Shown here piece by piece: positions 1 to 6,300 of a stretch of 8,183 nt of DNA (position 1 is the first letter of the stretch; every line of letters starts with the position of its first letter). The notes under the pieces were generated by a model. It did not search any database, was not told where the DNA came from, and saw only the letters and a program-made list of their open reading frames with translations. Origin of the DNA: Vulcanimicrobiota bacterium. GTDB taxonomy: Bacteria; Vulcanimicrobiota; Vulcanimicrobiia; Vulcanimicrobiales; Vulcanimicrobiaceae. A program made the position numbers and the translations under genes. The stretch is taken from the NCBI GenBank assembly GCA_014304965.1, contig JACRTZ010000105.1:1-8183 (forward strand). Direction: 5' to 3'.

Positions 1-1
1 G

Positions 2-283
2 TCGGACGCGTATTTCGCAAGCCGTCCCCGTGGCAGCCGCCTGAGCGCGTGGGCCTCGCCCCAGAGCACGGTGGTTGCGTCGCGGGCCGAACTCGACGAC
101 GCCCTGGCAGCGACCGAGAGACGATTTGCCGAGCGCGAGGTTGACCGCCCCGCGTTCTGGGGCGGTTTTCGCCTGGTGCCGGAGCGGCTTGAGTTTTGGC
201 AAGGCCGCCGGAACCGCACGCACGACCGGATCGCCTATCTGCGCGCCGCGGCAGGGTGGAATATCGTGCGGCTCGCTCCTTGA
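2..283 (+). CDS. pdxH: Pyridoxamine 5'-phosphate oxidase, C-terminal part (5' end outside window)
   Basis: PdxH is the cytoplasmic FMN enzyme that oxidises pyridoxamine or pyridoxine 5'-phosphate to pyridoxal 5'-phosphate, the last step of the DXP-dependent vitamin B6 pathway and of salvage. The reading frame is open from base 2 to the TGA at 281-283, so about 93 C-terminal residues are present and the N-terminal half is cut off by the window edge. Family signatures in order are YFASRP, SAWASPQS, FWGGFRLVPE, EFWQGRRNRTHDR and GWNIVRLAP at the very end. The Arg and His of the RTHDR segment match the substrate-binding Arg/His of E. coli PdxH (R197 and H199), and the C-terminal RLAP ending is the usual family end. 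An internal GTG at 71 is not the real start, since conserved PdxH sequence continues upstream of it. The identification is secure. Confidence 0.95.
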   Translation, partial: SDAYFASRPRGSRLSAWASPQSTVVASRAELDDALAATERRFAEREVDRPAFWGGFRLVPERLEFWQGRRNRTHDRIAYLRAAAGWNIVRLAP

Positions 284-440
284 GCCGTGTGCTGGAAGAG
301 CATGTTCACCGGTCGCTTGCCCCCGTCGCCGCCGATTTTGCGCGGGCCGCTCCGTCACCGCCTCGGTTCGAACGAACGAAAAGCGTTTGGCGGCCTCGGT
401 GCTACGGGGATTTTCGAGCACGGTGCTAGCAGAACCACCT

Positions 441-455
441 GACGGCATCGCCGTC
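441..455 (+). other. Perfect 6-bp hairpin upstream of the cytochrome c gene
   Basis: GACGGC (441-446) and GCCGTC (450-455) form a perfect stem with a 3-nt loop, ending 11 nt before the Shine-Dalgarno of the cytochrome gene. No T-run follows, so it is not a typical intrinsic terminator. It may be a weak terminator for pdxH, an mRNA 5' structure, or chance in GC-rich DNA. The spacer 284-477 otherwise shows an 11-bp palindrome, AGCAC-G-GTGCT (417-427), and no convincing gene. Confidence 0.3.
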
Positions 456-477
456 GTAACTTGACCGGAGGTTGATC

Positions 478-891
478 GTGCTTCATCGTTTCGCTCTCGC
501 ATCCGTCGCAGTCGGGCTGCTGGCATTCGGTGCATTCTTCTGCGTGGACGGGCGCTCGCAAGCATCGGCCGCATCTGCCGACGGAAAAACGGTCTATGGT
601 GCCAACTGCGCGTCGTGCCACGGCGCAACGGGCGCCGGCATTCCCGGCACGTTCCCGCCGCTCGCAAAGAACCCCGATGTGACGGGCAATGCGGGCAAAG
701 TGATTCACATCCTCAAGAACGGTTTGACGGGCGCGCTCAAAGTGAACGGGAAAACGTACAACGGCCAGATGCCGGCATGGAAGGCGAGCTTGAGCAACGC
801 CGAGATCGCCGCGGTGGTTTCGTACGTGCGCACGTCGTTTGGAAACAAAGCGTCGAAGGTGACCGAAAAGCAAGTCGCCGCCGCCAAATAG
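478..891 (+). CDS. Small secreted class I c-type cytochrome
   Basis: This 137-residue protein is a single-haem c-type cytochrome, likely an electron carrier on the outer face of the cytoplasmic membrane. Residues 1-34 look like a signal peptide: a short basic start (LHRF), a hydrophobic stretch (about 6-22), then an Ala/Ser-rich region ending near ASA. The haem attachment motif CASCH is at 44-48 (Cys44, Cys47, His48), and Met98 in NGQMPAW is the expected sixth ligand, followed by the C-terminal helix AEIAAVVSYVRTSFG. Size and order fit stand-alone class I cytochrome c or the cytochrome domain of oxidase subunits. GTG 478 is preferred over the upstream TTG 472 because GGAGG (467-471) lies 6 nt before it and overlaps too closely with the TTG. 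No oxidase or dehydrogenase subunit is adjacent, so its redox partner is unknown. Confidence 0.9.
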   Translation: MLHRFALASVAVGLLAFGAFFCVDGRSQASAASADGKTVYGANCASCHGATGAGIPGTFPPLAKNPDVTGNAGKVIHILKNGLTGALKVNGKTYNGQMPAWKASLSNAEIAAVVSYVRTSFGNKASKVTEKQVAAAK

Positions 892-925
892 CACCGGCGC
901 CAAAGTAGCGCAGCTCGAACTCGCG

Positions 926-1825
926 TTGCGCGGAGCCGGCGGCGAGCCGGTTGATTTTCGCGCGACATTAGGATCGCACGGTCTCGCGCGACTTCCGCCC
1001 AACACGCTTGCGGAAGAGCGGTCGTGGCTGGAAACCACGCTGCCGGTGAACGGCGGCGCGCGCCGGATCGTCGCGCGCGAAATTCGGCCGGGAACGCTCG
1101 GCGTAGAGATACTCGGCCGCGCCCCGAGCGCTCGCACGCGCGACGAGATCGCGGCGGCCGTCCGCACGATGTTCGCACTGGTCGACGACCTCTCGGCCTT
1201 CTACGCGCTCTTGGAAAATGACGACGATTTAGGATACGCGAGACGAGGCGTCGGACGATTGCTGCGCGCGCCGACCGCGTTCGAGGAAGTCGCGAGAACG
1301 ATCTGCACGACGAATTGCGCGTGGAGCGGGACGATCCGCATGATTACGGCGCTGGTCGAGGGCTTGGGCGCGTACGCTGGAAGCGGTTCAAAGTTGGGAG
1401 CGGCCGGCCACGCATTCCCGTCGGCGCAAGCCGTTGCCGACGCACCCGAGAAGTTTTTTCGCGACGTTGCGCGTGCGGGTTACCGCGGCGCGTATCTAAG
1501 GAAACTCGGCGCAATGGTCGCGGGCGGTGAGGTGGAATTGGAAGCGCTGCGCTCGGCGCCGCGCAGCGAATTGTCCGACGACGAACTCGAACGGCAACTG
1601 CTGGCGCTCCCCGGCGTCGGCCCGTACGCGGCCGCGCACGTGATGTTGTTATTTGGCCGCTGCTCGCGCTTGGTACTCGACTCCTGGACGCGCCCGACGT
1701 ACATGGAGTTGGTCGGCAAGAAGAAGATGACCGACAAAGCCATCGTCCGCCGTTTCAAACGGTACGGCTCCGACGCCGGCCTGGCATTCTGGCTGTTCTT
1801 GTGGAAAAACCGCCACGAAGCGTGA
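926..1825 (+). CDS. AlkA-like HhH-GPD DNA glycosylase
   Basis: This 299-aa protein belongs to the helix-hairpin-helix GPD DNA glycosylases (3-methyladenine/8-oxoguanine glycosylase group) that cut damaged bases from DNA in base excision repair. The N-terminal segment DFRATLGSHGLARLPP matches the AlkA/OGG-type start. ICTTNCAWSGTIRMI (126-140) is the substrate-pocket helix region. LLALPGVGPYAAAHVM (225-240) is the HhH hairpin, and Asp252 in VLDSWTR is the expected catalytic Asp. The position of the OGG1 catalytic Lys is Tyr234, so a monofunctional, AlkA-type mechanism without lyase activity is inferred. TTG 926 is the only usual start codon between an in-frame stop at 860 and the conserved domain; it lacks a clear Shine-Dalgarno and sits 34 nt after the cytochrome stop, so the two may be co-transcribed. 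The exact lesion cannot be told from sequence. Confidence 0.88.
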   Translation: MRGAGGEPVDFRATLGSHGLARLPPNTLAEERSWLETTLPVNGGARRIVAREIRPGTLGVEILGRAPSARTRDEIAAAVRTMFALVDDLSAFYALLENDDDLGYARRGVGRLLRAPTAFEEVARTICTTNCAWSGTIRMITALVEGLGAYAGSGSKLGAAGHAFPSAQAVADAPEKFFRDVARAGYRGAYLRKLGAMVAGGEVELEALRSAPRSELSDDELERQLLALPGVGPYAAAHVMLLFGRCSRLVLDSWTRPTYMELVGKKKMTDKAIVRRFKRYGSDAGLAFWLFLWKNRHEA

Positions 1826-1872
1826 CGCCGTAACGATCGTGTGAGCATGCGGCACAGCGGAAAACTATCGGC

Positions 1873-1901
1873 TTGACGGAATAGCGCCACCGTTGTATTC
1901 T
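1873..1901 (+). promoter_or_regulatory. Predicted sigma70-type promoter
   Basis: TTGACG (1873-1878, 5 of 6 to the -35 consensus) and TATTCT (1896-1901, 4 of 6 to the -10 consensus) are separated by exactly 17 bp. Transcription would begin near 1907-1909, giving a leader of about 20 nt before the short ORF at 1928. It lies in the spacer after the glycosylase gene and would drive the leader ORF, the 83-aa Cys protein and the DUF2283 gene. This is the clearest promoter-like sequence I found in the window; start-site mapping is lacking. Confidence 0.55.
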
Positions 1902-1927
1902 CGGCTATTCCACGTGAGGGACCTGAG

Positions 1928-1957
1928 ATGACTTCTTTGACAGATTCGACCGCGTGA
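1928..1957 (+). CDS. Possible 9-residue leader peptide
   Basis: A minimal ORF, MTSLTDSTA, starts at ATG 1928 and ends at TGA 1955-1957. It has a good Shine-Dalgarno, GAGGG at 1916-1920, 7 nt upstream of the ATG, and lies just after the predicted promoter. A strong hairpin follows 4 nt after its stop, just before the ribosome binding site of the 83-aa gene. Promoter, ribosome site, tiny ORF and hairpin together resemble a translated leader used in attenuation. Three of its nine residues are Thr and two are Ser, which is suggestive but not proof of an amino-acid sensor. It could also be a chance ORF in an untranslated leader. Confidence 0.35.
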   Translation: MTSLTDSTA

Positions 1958-1961
1958 TCCC

Positions 1962-1989
1962 AGCCTAGCCCCGGTGTGCGGGGTGGGCT
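1962..1989 (+). promoter_or_regulatory. Leader hairpin, possible attenuator
   Basis: Bases 1962-1967 (AGCCTA) pair with 1984-1989 (TGGGCT, one G-U), and CCCCG 1969-1973 pairs with CGGGG 1979-1983 around a 5-nt loop (GTGTG). Only G1968 is bulged, giving an 11-bp stem. No U-tract follows; instead the strong ribosome site AAGGGGAG (about 1992-1999) of the next gene begins 3 nt downstream. The structure could modulate translation or read-through from the leader ORF. Folding is by eye. Confidence 0.45.
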
Positions 1990-2001
1990 CGAAGGGGAGT
2001 C

Positions 2002-2253
2002 ATGCCGGAGAAAAAACGCCAACGACGCCGTCGCGACGAATGGCGCACGAAGGGTCGCGTTCGTAAAATTATGTGTCGCATCTGGGGCTACAAAGACAAC
2101 GAGCTTACGCCGAAGGCCGTCGGCCGCCAGGCCGCGATCCATCTCGCCCACTACCCGTGTGCTTTGTGTAGCACAAGTCGCCGATCGCTCGGTCCACCGC
2201 ATTCGGAACGGCGGCGAGGGCTGCCGCTTGACGCTGTGGAGTTCGAGGTATGA
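2002..2253 (+). CDS. Small basic Cys-containing protein, resembles CGNPRR-type small proteins
   Basis: This is an 83-aa, strongly basic protein of unknown function. Residues 1-23 are rich in Arg and Lys (KKRQRRRR, RTKGRVRK). A CxxC pair follows (Cys53-Ala-Leu-Cys56), then RRSLGPPHSERRR (60-72) and an acidic tail. From memory, this layout resembles small bacterial hypothetical proteins with a CxC-xx-CGNPRR segment followed by an ERR motif, where the Cys residues are presumed to bind metal. Here CGNPRR reads CSTSRR, so one Cys and the NP pair are missing and metal binding is uncertain. ATG 2002 is supported by AAGGGGAG directly upstream. The stop overlaps the start of the next gene as ATGA (2250-2253), so the two are probably translationally coupled. 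The Arg-rich N-terminus could suit nucleic-acid or ribosome contact, which is inference only. Confidence 0.65.
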   Translation: MPEKKRQRRRRDEWRTKGRVRKIMCRIWGYKDNELTPKAVGRQAAIHLAHYPCALCSTSRRSLGPPHSERRRGLPLDAVEFEV

Positions 2254-2459
2254 GATTCGAATACGAGCGTGAAACCGATTCGCTCTACCTTCGTCTAGCG
2301 GCGGATCACCACGAGATCAGCACCTCGGGAGAGTTCGCACCCGGGATTGTCGCGGCACGCGAGTCGCCGGATCAATCTCAAGACGGTAATGATCGGCAAT
2401 CATCGCGTAGCGCCGTTTTTGTGAATCGGCTCTATAGGCTCGTCATGCTATTTTCATAG
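2250..2459 (+). CDS. DUF2283 family protein, C-terminus apparently lost
   Basis: The 69-aa product begins with the DUF2283 signature: FEYERETDSLYLRLAA (residues 3-18) followed by an E-x-n-PGIV segment ending at APGIV. DUF2283 proteins are short, of unknown function, and often sit in small-gene pairs. The family normally continues with a D-x-G-x-hydrophobic-GIEIL-DAS block and a short basic tail. Here residues after about 35 do not match that. A matching tail-like string, ASRRINLKTV, occurs in the +1 frame at 2359-2388, which points to a deletion plus frameshift that removed the GIEIL block. The gene is probably a decaying copy, though a short protein could still be made. Its ATG overlaps the stop of the 83-aa gene, indicating coupled translation. 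Its last codons run into the first long repeat. Confidence 0.65.
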   Translation: MRFEYERETDSLYLRLAADHHEISTSGEFAPGIVAARESPDQSQDGNDRQSSRSAVFVNRLYRLVMLFS

Positions 2460-2510
2460 CCGCAACGTCATATTTGAAATTTCGGCGTTTTTCGCTGTCG
2501 CGCCGTCCGC
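2433..2510. repeat. Long direct repeat, copy 1
   Basis: This 78-bp segment matches 2588-2665 without gaps at a fixed offset of 155 bp. The core 2449-2510 agrees with 2604-2665 at 56 of 62 positions, counted by eye, while the first 16 bases agree at only 9 positions, mostly the shared TATAGGC. It is more AT-rich than its surroundings at its left end and overlaps the 3' end of the DUF2283 frame. The differences do not preserve any reading frame, so it looks noncoding. Confidence 0.8.
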
Positions 2511-2516
2511 ATCGCC

Positions 2517-2566
2517 GCCGAACCACCCGACTCGGCACGCGGCCGAACCACCCGACCAGGCACGCA
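2517..2566. repeat. 25-bp tandem duplication between the long repeats
   Basis: Bases 2517-2541 and 2542-2566 are two adjacent copies of a 25-bp unit that begins GCCGAACCACCCGAC and ends GGCACGC plus one base. The copies differ at three positions. They lie inside the spacer between the two copies of the longer direct repeat. The array is too short to be a CRISPR. Confidence 0.75.
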
Positions 2567-2587
2567 CCAAAACGCGTTTCTGCGTTT

Positions 2588-2665
2588 TATAGGCCCAACT
2601 CTATATTTTCATAGGCGCAACATCATATTTCAAATGTCTGCGTTTTTCGCTGTCGCGCCGCCCGC
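2588..2665. repeat. Long direct repeat, copy 2
   Basis: This is the second copy of the element at 2433-2510. The most conserved part is the right half, with GCGTTTTTCGCTGTCGCGCC identical in both. The spacer from 2460 to 2733, apart from these repeats, holds no gene I can support on either strand. A minus-strand frame across 2623-2931 is open but matches no family I recognise. Confidence 0.8.
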
Positions 2666-2733
2666 CCCAAAATCCACGATCCAAAAACCTGCGCTACACG
2701 TTCCGGCAACAACCCTGCGCGATACTCCACCGA

Positions 2734-3012
2734 ATGGGCATGAGCAAGGTCGACGATGAGCGCGCAATTTCGAGAGCGTTCGAGGTGGGCATCAAGAAGT
2801 TGCCGCGCCTCCGGTTCGGCCCCACTACGCCCCCGCGCAGCGTTATGCTTACCAAGGGAACTCTGCGAAGTCTGCGGCGCCGTCAGGAGCGCACGCAGCA
2901 CGACATTGCCGCGGCAATGGGTACTCCGCAAGGCGAGATCTCAAACATCGAGCGGCGCAAAGACCCGCACTTGACCCAGCCGGCCTTCGCGCCCGGGAAC
3001 ACCGAGCAATAA
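2734..3012 (+). CDS. Short XRE-family helix-turn-helix protein, possibly C-terminally truncated
   Basis: This 92-aa protein carries an XRE/Cro-type DNA-binding domain at about residues 41-78: TLRSLRRRQERTQHDIAAAM forms the first helices, GTPQGEISNIERR is the turn and recognition helix, and RKDPHL follows. In antitoxin-like relatives this point is usually followed by an STLRRYVEALGG-type tail; here the sequence becomes TQPAFAPGNTEQ and ends. The tail therefore seems lost or replaced. The N-terminal 37 residues are not recognised, and ATG 2845 (Met38) is an alternative start directly before the domain. ATG 2734 has no clear ribosome site. No toxin gene of the RelE/HigB type is seen next to it. 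It would bind DNA as a repressor or antitoxin remnant. It ends 45 bp from the convergent YdeI-like gene. Confidence 0.55.
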   Translation: MGMSKVDDERAISRAFEVGIKKLPRLRFGPTTPPRSVMLTKGTLRSLRRRQERTQHDIAAAMGTPQGEISNIERRKDPHLTQPAFAPGNTEQ

Positions 3013-3057
3013 ACGCCATCGCCGCTTCGGCCCGATCGTCGAACCACAAACACGTCG

Positions 3058-3291
3058 TCATACGCGCCGCGACCGGTTCGAAAGCTGGGCCTTGGTGCGC
3101 GTCGCATCCAATGTCTCGGCAATCCGCTTCGCGCGCGTCTCGGGCCGCTTCGCATCGAGCACCGCCTGCACGTACTTCCGCCGGTGGCTGAACGAAAACT
3201 GTTCGAACGCGTCGCGCAAGTTCGCCTTGCGCAACGCCGCGTCCAGTTCCGCGGGCATTTCAACGACTCGTGGTTCCTTGTCGACTGACAC
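3058..3291 (-). CDS. YdeI/OmdA-type (bacteriocin-protection) protein, probably 5'-truncated
   Basis: The 77-aa minus-strand product matches the OmdA domain of YdeI/OmpD-associated proteins: EPRVVEMPAELDAAL (6-20), a helix with FEQFSFSHRRKYVQAV (29-44) and the hallmark DAKRPETRAKRI (46-57). The family is named for a link to bacteriocin protection, and its biochemical role is unclear. Many members carry a DUF1905 domain before this part. The same frame upstream of the GTG at 3289-3291 still encodes AAGLTPGEEIEIVV, which fits the DUF1905-to-OmdA junction, but no usual start codon exists there and the frame then runs into the carB start region. The gene thus looks cut at its 5' end. A GAGGAG lies 12 nt before the GTG, so a shortened protein may still be translated. 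It is divergent from carB. Confidence 0.6.
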   Translation of the reverse strand: MSVDKEPRVVEMPAELDAALRKANLRDAFEQFSFSHRRKYVQAVLDAKRPETRAKRIAETLDATRTKAQLSNRSRRV

Positions 3292-3309
3292 GACGATTTC
3301 TATCTCCTC

Positions 3310-3327
3310 GCCGGGCGTCAGCCCGGC
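3310..3327. other. Perfect 7-bp hairpin in the ydeI-like/carB spacer
   Basis: GCCGGGC (3310-3316) and GCCCGGC (3321-3327) flank the loop GTCA. The hairpin is symmetric, so it forms in RNA from either strand; no T-run follows on either side. On the minus strand it overlaps the apparent DUF1905 remnant upstream of the YdeI-like start; on the plus strand it would fall in a carB leader. Confidence 0.5.
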
Positions 3328-3341
3328 AGCTGCCCGCTGGC

Positions 3342-3382
3342 TTTTGCCCCTTCGGCAGGCGGCCCCGTCGCTCCGGGCAAAA
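3342..3382. promoter_or_regulatory. 8-bp inverted repeat just upstream of carB
   Basis: TTTTGCCC (3342-3349) and GGGCAAAA (3375-3382) are perfect inverted repeats around 25 nt, ending 10 nt before the carB GTG. They could form a leader RNA stem whose base touches the ribosome-binding region, or a dyad bound by a regulator. No pyrimidine-regulatory motif that I know is recognised in it. Confidence 0.35.
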
Positions 3383-3392
3383 ACCGAGGGCC

Positions 3393-6300
3393 GTGAGCCG
3401 TCGCAGCGTTCTGGTGATCGGGTCGGGCCCGATCGTCATCGGGCAGGCGGCCGAATTCGACTACGCCGGCGTCCAAGCGTGCCGCGCGCTGAGAGAAGAA
3501 AATCTTCGTGTCGTGCTCGTGAACTCGAACCCGGCCACGATCATGACCGACCCCGAAATCGCCGACGCGGTCTACCTCGAACCGCTGACGGCAGCTTCAT
3601 TAGAAGCCATCATCGCACGCGAGCGCCCCGACGCGCTGCTGCCGACGCTTGGCGGCCAAACCGGCCTCAACCTCGCTGTCGAACTCGCCGAAGCGGGCGT
3701 CTTCGAAAAGTACGACGTCGAACTGCTCGGCACGCCGATCGAAACGATCGTCCTCGCTGAAGATCGCGCGCGCTTCAAAGAAGCGATGCTGGCGATCGGC
3801 GAACCGGTACCGAGCAGTGTCATCGTCACCGACGTGCAAAGCGGCGTCGACTTCGCAGATGAAAACGGCTACCCGCTTGTAGTACGCCCGGCGTACACGC
3901 TCGGCGGCACCGGCGGCGGCATCGTGCGCGACGAAAACGAACTGCGCGAAACGCTCAAGACCGGGCTCGCCGCCTCGCTTATCCATCAAGCGCTCGTCGA
4001 AAGCTCGCTGCTCGGCTGGAAAGAAGTCGAGTACGAAGTTCTGCGCGACCGGCTCGGCAACTGCATCATCGTCTGCAACATGGAGAACATCGACCCGGTC
4101 GGCGTGCATACCGGCGACTCGATCGTCGTTGCGCCGAGTCAAACGCTCTCCGACCAAGAATACCAGATGCTACGCACCGCGAGCGTCAACGTCATTCGCG
4201 CGCTCAAAGTCGAGGGCGGCTGCAACATTCAGTTCGCGCTGCACCCGCACACGAGCGAATACAACATCATCGAGGTGAACCCGCGCGTCAGCCGCAGCTC
4301 GGCGCTTGCAAGCAAAGCCACGGGCTACCCGATCGCCAAGATCTCAACCAAGATTGCGCTCGGGATGACGCTCGACCACATCGAAAACCCGGTCACCGGC
4401 GTCACCAAAGCCGCTTACGAACCGACGCTCGATTACGTCGTGGTCAAAATCCCGCGCTGGCCCTTCGACAAGTTCCCAAGAGCGGACACGCGGCTCGGCA
4501 CGCAGATGAAATCCACCGGCGAGGCGATGGGCATCGGCAGAACCTTCGGCGCGGCACTGATAAAGGCGGTTCGCGGCCTCGATCTCGGGCGAGAAACTCT
4601 CACCGGGCAGCCGCTCGAAAATTGGAGCGACGACGAACTCGACGCCGCGATCGCCGCGCCGACCCACGAACGGCTCTTCGCGATTGCAGAAATGATACGG
4701 CGCGGCGCCGACACGAAGACGCTCGCTGACGCCTCGACCATCGACCCGTTCTGGCTCGACGAATTCACCGAACTCGTCGCGCTCGAACAGCGCATCCGCG
4801 AGGCGGCCGACCCCGCGGATTGCACAAAAGCGCGAGAACTCGGCTACGGCCGCGCCGGCCTCGCGCGCCTCAACCCTAACACCGAAGCGCACGTAAAAAA
4901 CGAGGGAGCGCCGGCCTTCCGCATGGTGGACACCGCCGCGGCCGAATTTCCCGCACGCTCTCCCTATTACTATCTCTCGCGCGGCGAGCAAGACGAAATG
5001 CGCAAGCCGCAAAACGAGGCCGTCGTCGTGGTCGGCAGCGGTCCGATTCGCATCGGTCAAGGCATCGAGTTCGACTACTCGTGCGTGCACGCGGCCTGGG
5101 CCCTAAGAGCCGCCGGCAGAGCGGCGGTCGTCGTCAACAACAACCCCGAAACCGTCAGCACCGACTTCGACATCTCGGACGCGCTGATCTTCGAACCTCC
5201 CGGCGCCGATGAGGTCCAAGCGGCCTACGACGGCACGGGCGCTACGGGCGTTATGCTCGCGTTCGGCGGTCAAACCGCGATCAATCTCGCGGCCGAATTG
5301 CAAAAGCGCGGCCTCAACATCATCGGCAGCGACCGCCAAAGCCTCGACATGGCCGAAGACCGGGAAAAATTCGACGCCGCACTGGCGAGACTGGGCGTCG
5401 CACGGCCGCGAGGGCGCGCCGCCAACTCGTTCCGCGAGGCGCGCCTGATCGCGCGCGAACTCGGCTTCCCCGTTCTCGTACGGCCAAGTTACGTGCTCGG
5501 CGGACGTGGCATGGAAATCGTTTATAATGAAGGCCAGCTCGCATCGTACGTCGAGACAGCCCCCGCCATCAACCCCGGCGCGCCGCTGCTCGTGGACAAA
5601 TATCTGCCTGGCCTCGAGGTTGAGGTTGACGCCGTCTACGACGGCCACGATATCCTCGTGCCGGGAATCTTCGAACACATCGAGCGTGCCGGCATCCATT
5701 CCGGCGACTCGATCAGCGTGTACCCGCCACAAATCATCGGCCCGGAGATGCAACAACGGCTGGTTGAGGTCACGCGCGCGATCGCGCACGAGTTGCAGAC
5801 GCGCGGCCTGATCAACATCCAGTTCGTGATCCACAACGGCGAGCCGTTCATCATCGAGGCGAACCCGCGCGCGAGCCGCACGGTTCCGATCATCTCGAAG
5901 GTCACCGGCGTCAACCTGGTCGCCGCCGCCACGCGGGTCGCGCTCGGCGAACGGCTCAAAGACCTCCCCTACGGCACCGGCCTGCTCCACGACATGCCCT
6001 ACGTCGCCGTCAAGATTCCGGTGTTCTCGTTTGCCAAGATGCGCGGCGTCGAGACGAGTCTTGGTCCAGAGATGAAATCCACCGGCGAAGTGCTCGGCCT
6101 CGACGCAACGTTCGCAGGCGCGCTAAGAAAGGGTTTCATCGCAGCGGGGCTCAGGGTCCCCGATCCGAACGAACACGGCCGTCGCGGCCGCGTGCTCGCG
6201 ACGATTGCCGACCACGCGAAAGAAGAAGCGATCGCCGTCCTCAAGCGGTACGCTGCGCTCGGGTTCGCCCTCGTCGCAACCGACGGCACCCACCGCGCCC

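Noticed and set aside
361..380. tRNA-like GGTTCGAA string
   Set aside because: The flanking bases do not form a T-arm stem and no acceptor or anticodon arm can be drawn around it.
417..427. Palindrome AGCAC-G-GTGCT upstream of the cytochrome gene as an operator
   Set aside because: It is short, at a distance from any recognisable promoter, and such palindromes are frequent in this base composition; kept only as a remark.
196..464. Plus-strand open frames after pdxH
   Set aside because: They overlap the pdxH end in other frames, have no recognisable motifs and no ribosome site.
355..1178. Long minus-strand open frames opposite the cytochrome and glycosylase genes
   Set aside because: They are antisense to two confidently recognised plus-strand genes, show low-complexity Arg/Ser/Ala composition and no family motif; typical of GC-rich DNA.
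2517..2566. Possible CRISPR-like array
   Set aside because: Only two adjacent copies without spacers.
2623..2931. Minus-strand open frame across repeat copy 2 and the XRE gene
   Set aside because: It reads somewhat protein-like, but no family is recognised, its end falls in the repeat, and the differences between the two repeat copies are not synonymous in this frame.
4344..5990. Long minus-strand open frames inside carB
   Set aside because: They are the mirror of carB codon bias; carB itself is full-length with all motifs.
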